Assembly (NCBI GenBank): GCA_009684515.1 | Contig: WKKS01000008.1 | Span: forward strand, 62,001 to 126,000 | From: Geobacter sp. | GTDB taxonomy: Bacteria; Desulfobacterota; Desulfuromonadia; Geobacterales; Pseudopelobacteraceae | Direction: 5' to 3' | Length of the DNA: 64,000 nucleotides | Shown: positions 27,993 through 36,887 of the stretch, one piece after another | Numbering within the stretch: position 1 is the stretch's first letter | Layout: each line of letters starts with the position of its first letter | Notes under the pieces: generated by a model | Database searches by the model: none | Told to the model about the DNA's origin: nothing | The model's input: only the letters and a program-made list of their open reading frames with translations | Translations under genes and position numbers: made by a program

Positions 27993-30900
27993 GTCAGTTT
28001 TTGATCCGTCAGGATCGCTTTAAGCGGGGCATATACACGCTCGGAGAGGCGACAAAACTCTTCGCCAAACGGTTCCGCTTCACCAAAACAGAGTCGCACC
28101 GATTGATTGTCGGATTCGCCCGGTATTCCGATGCGTTTGTCGCCATTCCAGCTTTTCTCCGCTTTAGCGATCCCGTCAGTCAGAAAGTCCCAGGAAGTTT
28201 GCGGGAAAAATGGAAGTGGCCTGCGCATCCCCTCGGCATATAACGTCAGCAGATCAGTCAATATTTCAGCAGCGTTTTCGATAGGAGGCAGAGTCATGCT
28301 GAGGTCACTTGCAATCATGATGCTTTCACGTGGGTAGCCGGCCGGCGCCATAAAGTTCAACAGCAGGTGATCAAGCCAGCTATAGAGCCTGTCCTTCCCT
28401 TTCATCCCCGTGCAACGCCAGCGCAACTGGGTAACGGCCGTGATGTCGTCCAATATGCCGGATATTCGGAAGTCATCCAGCTCAATATCTATTTCGAGCC
28501 GGTCCAGTTTTTCTCCAAGGTGTGGCGCAACTTTAGCGGCAAACAGGGCGCTTTTGCTCCAGGCCGCGTCAAAGGCCGCTTTTCCGGCAGTGAGCGGCGG
28601 CAGTATGCCTCGGGAGCGGACAGCGCAGAATACGGTTTCACTCGTACCACCCTGAAGAATATGCGAGACAAGTTCCTGGGCAAGCGAGTAACCGGACAGG
28701 CCATCCACGGCGAACGGCTCGCGCTCGTCCGGTTCCTCCTCCGGGCTGAAGGGAGATATTCTCATGCGCCGTTCAAGAAAAGCCGCCGCCGGATTGGCAA
28801 GAAAGCGCCGCAGTTGCCGGATATCGACCCGCTGAGACTGAAGTTCTTCACCGGGGAGTTCTCCGGTTATAAAGGCATGCTGCGTGAATCCGGTGAGCCG
28901 ACGCGCCTCTATGGCCTGACAGCTTTCCTGGTCATAACTGAAGAGATTCGTATCTTTGTCCGAATCAAAGTAAGCGCTGCTGAATCCCTGCAAATGGTGG
29001 CAGCGCAGGATCTGCGGCGCTTTCCGGGTCTGGCTGTCGATAAAGAATCTGCCGACATAATCCTGAAGTTCGGACACCAGCACCGATGGCGGGATAATGC
29101 TGTTGTCCCGGTCGCTCTGGCCGTTGTAGCTGATATAAAGGCGCTCTTCGGCCGACATGAGCGCTTCCAGGAACAGGTAGCGGTCTTCGTCACGCAGCGA
29201 ACGGTCGCCGCGTTTTCTGTTTCCTGACATCAGGCTGAAGCCGGGCTGGCGGGAGGTGCGCGGAAACTGGCCGTCATTCATTCCGGCCAGGCAGACCACA
29301 CGCATCGGAATGCTGCGCATCGGCAGCATGGCGCAAAAAGTGATCGACCCCCCCATAAATCCATACCCACCCCCGCTCTGCGAAAGGTGCTGTTTCAGGA
29401 TGTCGCGGACGGCTTCCAGGCTGACGGGTTGAATAAATCCGGATGAGAACCGGGATTCACGCAACCCGTTCAAGGCCTTGGCAACCGCAGTCTGACCGGC
29501 GGAGTCCAGGTCATCGCCCTTCAACATCTTTTCAACTATTCCCGATAAAAGATCAGCCCATTGATCAAGTGTCTTGCGTTCTGCTATATCCGAATGCAGC
29601 CTGCGCAGCTGCCCGATGAATTCCGACAATTTGCCAAGCGGCACTGCCTGGCGCCCTTCAATGGAGGGGTAGGGGAGGATGCCATGAAAAGCACCGGCGC
29701 CGTTGGAATACATGGCATAGCCGAGAAACAGACGGTCAAGCCCGTTTTGCCAGCTGTAATCATCAAAAACGGGGAAACCGAGTTCTGCGCGATGCCCGCC
29801 ATCCAGACCCCAGCGGACGCCGCAGTTATGGGCCCATTCTCTCAAGGTTTCCAGTTCATCGGAGGATATGTCATAGCGGGCTGCCACGACCGGTATTTCC
29901 AGGATGTTCAGTACTTCGTTTACCCCAAAGCGGCCTGAAGAAAGGGATAGCAGGTTCAGGAATGCTTCGACGAAAGGACTTTCTCTACGGACGCTTCGAT
30001 CTGCAATCGAGAATGGAAGCGCCGGTCGTCCGCCGACCCGATTGCCGAAAACGGCGCTGATGTAGGGCGCATAGTTTTCTATGTCCGGAATCATCACCAC
30101 TATCTGGCGTGGCTCAAGGTTCGGTATTTCATCGAAGATTGCCAGCAGGTTGTCGTAGAGTATCTCCATTTCCCGCATCGGTCCGTGGCAGGAGTGGATC
30201 TGCAGGGACGGATCGTTTGGAGAGATGGGACTGATCTGGTTTTTGAACAGTCGATCATTGAGGGTCAGGATGTCGTTTTTGATTGTTGCGAGCAGCGTCA
30301 AAGGATCGGCAGGTGTCTGCAGTTGGGAGACGGTTGGTTCGCCATCCAGTTCCTCACATTCAAATCCATACTCTAGCAGCGATTCAAAAAACTCCTGTCC
30401 CAGTGTTCCGAGGGATGACAGCAATGGATTGCCGGTTTCGTAATACTCTTTTGCCTCGGACAAATGGTTGGTGCGCAGCTCCATGCCGGCCATTCGTTTT
30501 TCGGAAATTATATTGCCCCAGTATTGACCGCAGGGATTGAGCAGATAACAGGCAACTTCACAATGGGACGAAAGCAGCCGCAGTGCCTCCAGATGAAAAG
30601 GGGGCAGGTACGAGATGCCGAACAGGCTGATGCGGCGCGGAAGATTGTTTGGGATAAATCCGCTGGTGGTCATTTTATGGCCGAACTTGCTCAGCAGTGC
30701 GGCGCGATGTTCCCCTTTGCATTCACTGCTGATCGCCCTCCACAATCTCGGCTGCCAATCTTCCCCATCACCATTATCCCAACCCATTACCAGTTCCGGC
30801 CTGAAAATAGTGTATTGATCGAAGGTGTCGGCCAGTGTGCGGGATATTTGCAGTAATCGGCGATCATCCGAACCGTTTCCAAGGTAGGCGGCGATCTGCT

Positions 30901-31228
30901 CGAATCCCTTGGTTTGCGAGAGTTCCGGTAGCCTGGACGCGATTCTCCAGGTCATCTCCTCAATAGTAAAGGGTTGCGATGTGGCTGAATCAGGCAGAGC
31001 CGATCGGAAGCAGCTGTCGAGCAGGTCATTCGGAAAACGGAAGTCAACCCCGGCGGAAACTCCGTGAAGGCCGGCCAGTTCCATTGAAACCCAGCGGGCC
31101 ATCCCATTGCTGAGGACAACGATGGTTTCGCGTTCGAGCGGCGGAACGGGTGATTTTGAGAGGTTGTCGGCAAGTGCCGCAGCCAGGCACCGTTGCGAGT
31201 TGCTGGTAATTAGTCTGAGTGTTGACAT
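27989..31228 (-). CDS. recC: Exodeoxyribonuclease V gamma subunit (RecC)
   Basis: RecC scans for Chi and splits the duplex in RecBCD; it has a helicase fold without active ATPase motifs. 1079 residues; the N-terminus (IVVLSNGMARWVSMELA, GVSAGVDFRFPNDLL) and EMEILYDNLLAIFDEIPNLEPRQIVVM are characteristic, as are GSITFCAMLPMRSIPMRVVCLAGMNDGQFPR and LLSLSSGRFGVNEVL. It lies upstream of recB but four genes intervene. Divergent from yicC with about 100 nt between starts. Confidence 0.95.
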   Translation of the reverse strand: MSTLRLITSNSQRCLAAALADNLSKSPVPPLERETIVVLSNGMARWVSMELAGLHGVSAGVDFRFPNDLLDSCFRSALPDSATSQPFTIEEMTWRIASRLPELSQTKGFEQIAAYLGNGSDDRRLLQISRTLADTFDQYTIFRPELVMGWDNGDGEDWQPRLWRAISSECKGEHRAALLSKFGHKMTTSGFIPNNLPRRISLFGISYLPPFHLEALRLLSSHCEVACYLLNPCGQYWGNIISEKRMAGMELRTNHLSEAKEYYETGNPLLSSLGTLGQEFFESLLEYGFECEELDGEPTVSQLQTPADPLTLLATIKNDILTLNDRLFKNQISPISPNDPSLQIHSCHGPMREMEILYDNLLAIFDEIPNLEPRQIVVMIPDIENYAPYISAVFGNRVGGRPALPFSIADRSVRRESPFVEAFLNLLSLSSGRFGVNEVLNILEIPVVAARYDISSDELETLREWAHNCGVRWGLDGGHRAELGFPVFDDYSWQNGLDRLFLGYAMYSNGAGAFHGILPYPSIEGRQAVPLGKLSEFIGQLRRLHSDIAERKTLDQWADLLSGIVEKMLKGDDLDSAGQTAVAKALNGLRESRFSSGFIQPVSLEAVRDILKQHLSQSGGGYGFMGGSITFCAMLPMRSIPMRVVCLAGMNDGQFPRTSRQPGFSLMSGNRKRGDRSLRDEDRYLFLEALMSAEERLYISYNGQSDRDNSIIPPSVLVSELQDYVGRFFIDSQTRKAPQILRCHHLQGFSSAYFDSDKDTNLFSYDQESCQAIEARRLTGFTQHAFITGELPGEELQSQRVDIRQLRRFLANPAAAFLERRMRISPFSPEEEPDEREPFAVDGLSGYSLAQELVSHILQGGTSETVFCAVRSRGILPPLTAGKAAFDAAWSKSALFAAKVAPHLGEKLDRLEIDIELDDFRISGILDDITAVTQLRWRCTGMKGKDRLYSWLDHLLLNFMAPAGYPRESIMIASDLSMTLPPIENAAEILTDLLTLYAEGMRRPLPFFPQTSWDFLTDGIAKAEKSWNGDKRIGIPGESDNQSVRLCFGEAEPFGEEFCRLSERVYAPLKAILTDQKLT

Positions 31229-31330
31229 GGCCGCAAACTATACCGGAATTGGCTGGACAAACAAGCAGGAATTACGGTATGTGATGCAGAATTGTCAGGA
31301 TATGACAAGGCGGGAAAAGGAATTTATAAT

Positions 31331-32209
31331 ATGCTTAAAAGTATGACCGGTTACGGCAAGGGCGAAGCAGCTTCTCCTCAGGGTAATTTCACAGTGGAAA
31401 TACGTTCGGTAAATCATCGCTACGGCGAAGTGTCCGTCAGGCTTCCACGCAGCTTTATGGCCCTTGAAAACGACGTGAAACGACTTGTCTCATCAGTTCT
31501 TAAACGTGGCAAAATCGATGTTTTTGTCCAGTGGGAGGAAACCGCCGCAGCCGGTGCTTTGACACAGATTGATCTGGCCGCAGCCCGCGGATATTATGAA
31601 TCTTTTTCCAAGCTGGCGGATGAACTGCAATTGTCCAGGGATCTGCCAATATCTTTAATTCTCTCCCAAAAAGGTGTCGTTAAGGATAGCACGGTTTCAA
31701 TAGATGAAGCTGAACTTCAGCCGCTGTTATTTTCTGCCGTGCAATCGGCGGTGGTGGCAATTGATGCCATGCGCACACGGGAAGGCGACGCGCTGGAAAT
31801 TGACCTGCTTGCCAGGCGCAGACAGATATCGGAGTGGACTGATCAGATCGGCGTCAGGACTCCGCAGGTTGTGGCGGAATATCGCCAGAAGCTGAGAACC
31901 CGTCTGGAGCAGCTTCTGGAAGGTAGTGAACTGGATGAAGCCCGTCTGGCCCAGGAAATCGCCCTGATGGCCGACCGCAGCGACATTACCGAGGAGCTGG
32001 TCCGTCTGGCCAGTCATTTCAGCCAGTTTGACGAAGCTCTGGGGCTTACGGAACAGGTCGGGCGCAAGCTTGACTTTCTGATGCAGGAGATGAATCGCGA
32101 AGTGAACACAATCGGTTCAAAGTCCAATGATGCCGAGTTGACAGCGCTGGTGGTGCGGATCAAGGCGGAGATGGAAAAAATGCGGGAGCAGGTTCAGAAC
32201 GTTGAGTAA
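31331..32209 (+). CDS. YicC family endoribonuclease
   Basis: 292 residues from the ATG at 31331 (AAAAGGAA upstream); an in-frame start at 31292 adds residues unlike the family. The signature opening MLKSMTGYGKGEA is followed by VEIRSVNHRYGEVSVRLPRSF in the N-terminal YicC domain, and the C-terminal domain ends with GRKLDFLMQEMNREVNTIGSKS. YicC proteins have RNase activity and influence stationary-phase RNA decay in the bacteria studied. The place upstream of gmk and rpoZ is common. Confidence 0.94.
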   Translation: MLKSMTGYGKGEAASPQGNFTVEIRSVNHRYGEVSVRLPRSFMALENDVKRLVSSVLKRGKIDVFVQWEETAAAGALTQIDLAAARGYYESFSKLADELQLSRDLPISLILSQKGVVKDSTVSIDEAELQPLLFSAVQSAVVAIDAMRTREGDALEIDLLARRRQISEWTDQIGVRTPQVVAEYRQKLRTRLEQLLEGSELDEARLAQEIALMADRSDITEELVRLASHFSQFDEALGLTEQVGRKLDFLMQEMNREVNTIGSKSNDAELTALVVRIKAEMEKMREQVQNVE

Positions 32210-32298
32210 TACCTTAGCCAGATAATGGCAAAACGTGTTACTAATGAATGACGGTTCTGCAGATCGATTCCGTAAATTTTATTTTGTGAGGCTGTTGT

Positions 32299-32907
32299 AT
32301 GAAGCGTGAAGGTTTGATTTTGATTCTGTCGGCTCCCTCCGGCGCAGGCAAAACATCACTTTGCCGGGAGTTGTTCAAAACATTTCCCGACATGAGGGAA
32401 TCGATCAGTTTTACTACCCGCACACCGCGAGTCGGCGAAGTGGACGGAGTCGATTATTTCTTTGTTACCGAGCAGGAATTCAAGAGTATGATCGATGACG
32501 ATGCTTTTGCGGAGTGGGCGGTTGTGCATGGAAATATGTACGGCACCGCCCTGAAGACGCTTGAAGAGGCACGTAAAAACGGCATTGACCTGGTGCTGGA
32601 CATCGATTGTCAGGGCGCTCTCAAGCTGAAGGAGCAATTTGATGGCGGAGTCTATGTGTTTATTCTGCCGCCTAGCATGGACGAGTTGAGAAGGAGATTG
32701 GAAAGCCGTTCGTCGGATTCCCAGGAGGTCATTGAACTGCGGATTGACAAGGCTGCCGACGAGATCAAGGAGTCGCGCTGGTACGACTACATAATTATCA
32801 ACGATAATTTTGAGACTGCATGTAGTGAACTGTCGTCAATAGTCATCGCTCATCGTCGCAAAACTTTCCGGATGATGGAGCAAGTCGGGAAATTGTTTGA
32901 TATTTGA
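32299..32907 (+). CDS. gmk: Guanylate kinase
   Basis: Phosphorylates GMP to GDP with ATP. 202 residues; P-loop LSAPSGAGKTSLC near residues 10-22, the GMP-binding SFTTRTPRVGEVDGVDYFFV, and VLDIDCQGALKLKE. The C-terminal lid with SRWYDYIIINDNF is normal. Together with rpoZ and rel downstream it forms a group that links guanine nucleotides to the stringent response. Confidence 0.97.
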   Translation: MKREGLILILSAPSGAGKTSLCRELFKTFPDMRESISFTTRTPRVGEVDGVDYFFVTEQEFKSMIDDDAFAEWAVVHGNMYGTALKTLEEARKNGIDLVLDIDCQGALKLKEQFDGGVYVFILPPSMDELRRRLESRSSDSQEVIELRIDKAADEIKESRWYDYIIINDNFETACSELSSIVIAHRRKTFRMMEQVGKLFDI

Positions 32908-32961
32908 GCAAAAACAGGGTACATAAGTTGTTCATTTTACGTCGCAAGAAGGAGTTTGAAT

Positions 32962-33165
32962 ATGGCTCGTGTAACCGTTGAAGATTGTCTGGAAAAAGTA
33001 GAGAACAGATTTCAGCTGGTAATGCTGGCGTCAAAAAGGGTCAAGCAGCTTTACAAAGGAGCCAACCCGCTGATAGATCCCAAGAATAACCGCCATGTGG
33101 TAACTTCGCTGCGTGAAATCGCCGCCGGTAAAATCGGTTTCGAGGTCACCAAGAAGCATCGCTAG
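32962..33165 (+). CDS. rpoZ: RNA polymerase omega subunit
   Basis: A 67-residue subunit that stabilises beta' folding and, in many bacteria, forms part of a ppGpp site. Starts [23 protein letters not shown] and contains the conserved KRVKQL and [12 protein letters not shown]. The ATG at 32962 has AAGGAG 7 nt upstream; an in-frame TTG two codons earlier is less likely. A terminator follows. Confidence 0.96.
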   Translation: MARVTVEDCLEKVENRFQLVMLASKRVKQLYKGANPLIDPKNNRHVVTSLREIAAGKIGFEVTKKHR

Positions 33166-33182
33166 CAGATTACCCGTCAACC

Positions 33183-33224
33183 AGGGTGAAGCCGGAACAA
33201 AAATCCGATTTCACCCTTTTTTTA
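33183..33224 (+). terminator. Intrinsic terminator between rpoZ and rel
   Basis: AGGGTGAA (33183-33190) pairs with TTCACCCT (33210-33217), and CGGA/TCCG extends the stem inside. It ends in a run of T. It lies inside the gmk-rpoZ-rel group, 50 nt before rel, so rel probably depends on partial read-through or a promoter of its own; no space-appropriate promoter was obvious. Confidence 0.8.
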
Positions 33225-33274
33225 TCTTTTTCCCGATATCCCCGCAGTTCAAATCAAACAGGCGATAACCGAAT

Positions 33275-35431
33275 ATGATCAGGCTTAACGATATTCTTGA
33301 CAAGGTAGCTGCATATAACCCTACGGCTGATTTCAATCTGATCCGCAAGGCATATGTTTACTGCGCCAAGGTTCATCAGGGGCAGACCCGACTGTCGGGA
33401 GAACCCTACATCATCCACCCGATGGAAGTGGCCGGCTTGCTGGCTGAGCTGAAACTGGATGTTCCCAGCATCGTTACCGGTTTTCTGCATGACACAATCG
33501 AAGACACTCTGGCCACATCCGAAGAAATTGCTGCGATGTTTGGCGACGAGGTCGCCGCACTGGTGGAAGGTGTCACCAAAATCAGCAAGATCAATTTTAA
33601 AACAAAGGAAGAAAGCCAGGCCGAAAATTTTCGGAAGATGCTGCTGGCAATGGCAATCGATATTCGCGTAATTCTGGTCAAGCTGGCTGACCGACTGCAT
33701 AACATGCGCACGATGGAATTTCAGCCCGAGCCGAAACAGCGCAGTATTGCCAAGGAAACGATGGACATTTACGCTCCCATCGCCAACCGCCTGGGAATAT
33801 CCTGGGTTAAAGTCGAGTTGGAAGATCTTTCCTTCCGATATCTGCAGCCGGATGTCTATTTTGACCTGGTACAGAAAATATCACTCAAAAAACAGGAACG
33901 AGAAGCTTTTGTAGAAGAAGCCAAACAGATCATTTCTGAAAAACTATCCTTTTATGGGATCACCGGCGAAATATCCGGGCGCAGTAAGCATCTTTATTCC
34001 ATTTATCGAAAAATGGAAAAACGGAACGTTGAGTTTGAGGAAATCTATGACCTGATTGCGGTGCGTATTTTGGTCAATGACCTTCGGGAGTGCTACGAAG
34101 TTCTTGGAGTTATTCATTCCGCCTGGAAGCCGATCCCGGGACGTTTTAAAGATTATATAGCCATGCCCAAGGGGAATATGTACCAATCCCTCCACACGAC
34201 CGTTATTGGACCGCACGGCGACCGGATGGAAGTGCAGATTCGTACCTACGAGATGCACAGTGTTGCCGATGCCGGTATTGCTGCGCACTGGAAGTACAAG
34301 GAAGGCAAAGGGTACGACGAAAAAGAGGTCAAACGGTTTGCCTGGCTGCGTCAGTTGCTTGAGTGGCAGCAGGATCTGCAGGATTCACGTGAATTCATGG
34401 ATTCGGTCAAAGTCGAACTGTTCACCGAAGAAGTTTACGTTTTTACTCCGAAGGGTGATGTTAAAGGTTATCCAAAGGGTGCCACACCGATCGATTTTGC
34501 GTACAGTGTGCATACCGACATTGGTCATCGTTGTGTTGGCGCCAAGGTTAACGGCAAACTGGTTCCTTTGAAATACGAACTTAAAAATGGTGACATAGTT
34601 GAAGTAATCACCTCTCCGCATCACACTCCCAGCAAAGATTGGCTCAAGATCGTCAAAAGCTCCCGCGCCCGCAACAAGATCAGGGCCTGGATCAAGATCG
34701 AGGAACGCAAGCGCAGCATCGTGCTTGGACGTGAAATCTGCGAGAAGGATTTGCGCAAATATTCTGTAAATCTGCAAAAGATACAGAAGAGCGGTGAGTT
34801 CAAGAAAATTGCAGCGGAATTTGGCTATGCTGCTGATGATGACCTGTTGGCAGCGGTCGGCTACGGCAAAATATCAGTCGGGCAGATTATCGGAAAGCTG
34901 CTGCCGGACACCAAGCTGAAGGAGCGTTCGGAACACAAGGAAACCAGGCTGGAATCGGTTATCAACAAGCTGAAGGGAAAATCTTCCAGTGCTGTTGAAA
35001 TCAGCGGCGTAGATGATGTTCTGGTCCGTTTCGGAAAGTGCTGCAATCCGGTGCCTGGCGACGATATTATCGGTTTTATAACGCGTGGCAAGGGTGTTAC
35101 GATACATACATCCGATTGCCAGTTTGCTCTGGAAAGTGATCCTGACCGTAGAATTGACGTGGCCTGGAACAAAGCTAAAGCCAAAACATCGGTGCTGCCG
35201 GTCAAAATCAGAGTGATCTGCCATGACGTCAAGGGGATACTGGCCAACATCACCCTTGCAATTACCAATTGCGAAGCCAATATAGCCAGTGCCCATATTC
35301 AGAGTACCGTTGATCAACGTGGAGAAAACACTTTTGAAGTCAACGTAACCGATCTGGCACATCTGCAGAAAGTGATGAATGCGCTTATGAAGGTAAAGGG
35401 AGTTATCAAGGTAGAGAGGTTAAAACAATGA
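33275..35431 (+). CDS. Bifunctional (p)ppGpp synthetase/hydrolase
   Basis: RelA/SpoT homologue of 718 residues. The hydrolase domain is intact (HDTIEDT at 72-78; LADRLHNMRTM). The synthetase domain carries RFKDYIAMPKGNMYQSLHT near residue 290; the RxKD form is the one associated with Mn-dependent bifunctional enzymes, unlike the ExDD of synthesis-only RelA. A TGS domain follows (VYVFTPKGDVKGYPKGATPIDFAYSVHTDIG, split about 385-445), then a zinc-finger-like region (FGKCCNPVPGDDIIG) and a C-terminal ACT domain (residues about 645-718). It controls the stringent response; the ATG of ridA overlaps its stop. Confidence 0.96.
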   Translation: MIRLNDILDKVAAYNPTADFNLIRKAYVYCAKVHQGQTRLSGEPYIIHPMEVAGLLAELKLDVPSIVTGFLHDTIEDTLATSEEIAAMFGDEVAALVEGVTKISKINFKTKEESQAENFRKMLLAMAIDIRVILVKLADRLHNMRTMEFQPEPKQRSIAKETMDIYAPIANRLGISWVKVELEDLSFRYLQPDVYFDLVQKISLKKQEREAFVEEAKQIISEKLSFYGITGEISGRSKHLYSIYRKMEKRNVEFEEIYDLIAVRILVNDLRECYEVLGVIHSAWKPIPGRFKDYIAMPKGNMYQSLHTTVIGPHGDRMEVQIRTYEMHSVADAGIAAHWKYKEGKGYDEKEVKRFAWLRQLLEWQQDLQDSREFMDSVKVELFTEEVYVFTPKGDVKGYPKGATPIDFAYSVHTDIGHRCVGAKVNGKLVPLKYELKNGDIVEVITSPHHTPSKDWLKIVKSSRARNKIRAWIKIEERKRSIVLGREICEKDLRKYSVNLQKIQKSGEFKKIAAEFGYAADDDLLAAVGYGKISVGQIIGKLLPDTKLKERSEHKETRLESVINKLKGKSSSAVEISGVDDVLVRFGKCCNPVPGDDIIGFITRGKGVTIHTSDCQFALESDPDRRIDVAWNKAKAKTSVLPVKIRVICHDVKGILANITLAITNCEANIASAHIQSTVDQRGENTFEVNVTDLAHLQKVMNALMKVKGVIKVERLKQ

Positions 35432-35814
35432 AACTTCAGGCAATATCGACAGACAAGGCTCCGGCCGCAATTGGCCCTTATTCGCAGGCGGTGAAGGTTG
35501 GGGAAATGCTGTACTGTTCCGGCCAGATTCCACTCGATCCCGCCACCGGCGAAATGGTTGCCGGCGACATAACAGTTCAGGCCGGACGGGTTATGGACAA
35601 CATCGCCGCGGTTCTTTCAGCGGCAGGAGTTGGTTTCGATGATGTCATAAAGAGTACGATCTATCTGGTGGATATGGGGGACTTTGCCGCAGTGAACGAG
35701 GTTTATGGCAAATGTTTCAAAAACCACAAACCGGCCAGGTCTACTGTTGCAGTGAAGGGACTTCCGAGGGGGGCGTTGGTGGAGATTGAAGTTTTAGCTG
35801 CTAATGCGCAGTAA
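35428..35814 (+). CDS. RidA family reactive-intermediate deaminase
   Basis: Hydrolyses reactive enamine/imine intermediates produced by PLP enzymes, protecting other enzymes. 128 residues; the motifs APAAIGPYSQAVKVGEMLYCSGQIPLD (read in parts), the catalytic-site Arg in KPARSTVAVKGLPRGALVEIEVLA, and the final Glu are conserved. Its ATG overlaps the rel stop by 4 nt (ATGA), so it is translationally coupled to rel. Family confident; the exact substrate is not. Confidence 0.94.
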   Translation: MKLQAISTDKAPAAIGPYSQAVKVGEMLYCSGQIPLDPATGEMVAGDITVQAGRVMDNIAAVLSAAGVGFDDVIKSTIYLVDMGDFAAVNEVYGKCFKNHKPARSTVAVKGLPRGALVEIEVLAANAQ

Positions 35815-35817
35815 ACT

Positions 35818-35854
35818 AAATCAGCCGCACTCCAAAAAGGAGAGCGGCTGATTT
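35818..35854. terminator. Bidirectional terminator between ridA and rpmB
   Basis: AAATCAGCCGCACTCC (35818-35833) and GGAGAGCGGCTGATTT (35839-35854) form a long hairpin with a 5-nt loop and two mismatched positions. It lies between convergent genes and has short T/A flanks on both sides, so it likely serves both. Confidence 0.75.
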
Positions 35855-35874
35855 GCGAAACGGGGAACAGGATG

Positions 35875-36066
35875 TTAGATGACTTTGGTTACGAAACCAG
35901 AACGGATGCAACGGGTGCAAACCTTAACGGTGGAAATGCTGCCGTTTTTTACCGCTCTGATTTTCTGGAGATTGGGGCGCCATACAGTACGGGTCTTGTT
36001 GTTGGCGTGGCTGACGTTGTTGCCGAAGCTTGGACCTTTACCGCAGATTTCACATTTTCTTGACAT
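35875..36066 (-). CDS. rpmB: 50S ribosomal protein L28
   Basis: A 63-residue ribosomal protein of the zinc-binding type: CEICGKGP near the N-terminus and VCTRCIRSG near the C-terminus give the CxxC pairs. [16 protein letters not shown] is the characteristic middle. GGGAGG-type sequence (read on the minus strand) precedes the ATG. It is a stand-alone gene on the opposite strand. Confidence 0.96.
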   Translation of the reverse strand: MSRKCEICGKGPSFGNNVSHANNKTRTVWRPNLQKIRAVKNGSISTVKVCTRCIRSGFVTKVI

Positions 36067-36134
36067 ATTGTTGTCCTCCCTAGATTGCTGAAAAAATTCT
36101 TATAGCAGACTGATGGCTTTGTTGCAAGGAAAAT

Positions 36135-36767
36135 ATGGGTTATGGCATGAATATTATCAAGGCATTCATAACATTGTCAGTGATCGGGCTGTTTGCTGTA
36201 ACGGCCCTTTTTATTGATTTTACATACAAAACATTCTCCTATAAACAAATTGCCCGCAAGGCTGATGCGATAGTTGTTCTGGCCGGCGGCAAGGGGAGGG
36301 TAGAGGAAGGGATTCGACTCTTTCGGGAGTCACGCGCCGAGTATCTGTTTTTTATCGGGGTTAATCCGTCTGTCCGCAAAAGCGACCTGTATCATCCGCG
36401 TCCAGGCGATCCATCGCCTGACAAGGTTATTCTGGAGAGCGCTTCCCGCAACACTCTCGAAAACGCAATTTACGGGCGGGACGTACTTTTGAAAAACAAT
36501 ATCAAATCGATCCTTCTGATTACTTCCCGTTATCATCTGAAAAGGTCGTCGATACTCTTTCGCAATTCATTGCCGAAAAATGTTCTGATATACCCCTACC
36601 CGGTGGACTCAAAAAACCTTAAAGAGTCATGGTGGAGTCATGGCGGCAGTTTTGATCTGCTGTTTCGGGAGTTCTATAAATACTGCATGTTCCGGGCATT
36701 TTTTATGCTCGCGCCTGGAGAGCTCAGAGAAGGTGGTGTTCCGGCAATCACAGGTCTTGAATATTAG
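36135..36767 (+). CDS. DUF218/YdcF-like (SanA/ElyC) membrane protein
   Basis: 210 residues. A single N-terminal membrane helix (about residues 8-28) is followed by a DUF218 domain: ADAIVVLAGGKGRVEEGIRLF, then ESASRNTLENA and LLITSRYHLKRSSILF. Homologues such as SanA and ElyC act on envelope integrity, but the chemistry is unknown. The ATG at 36135 has AAGGAAAA at good spacing; an ATG four codons later is an alternative. Confidence 0.88.
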   Translation: MGYGMNIIKAFITLSVIGLFAVTALFIDFTYKTFSYKQIARKADAIVVLAGGKGRVEEGIRLFRESRAEYLFFIGVNPSVRKSDLYHPRPGDPSPDKVILESASRNTLENAIYGRDVLLKNNIKSILLITSRYHLKRSSILFRNSLPKNVLIYPYPVDSKNLKESWWSHGGSFDLLFREFYKYCMFRAFFMLAPGELREGGVPAITGLEY

Positions 36768-36887
36768 ACATGTTTTCGTATTTGAAGTACTACCCGGATT
36801 ATTGTCACCGGTAATTGTGCAGCCACTTCCAATTTTACCCAATCCCTGATACATATAAAAAATCACATTGCAAACGAAAGGTTTCCT

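Noticed and set aside
28367-29227. Plus-strand open frame of 286 codons inside recC
   Set aside because: Opposite a conserved gene, composition unlike a protein and no ribosome binding site.
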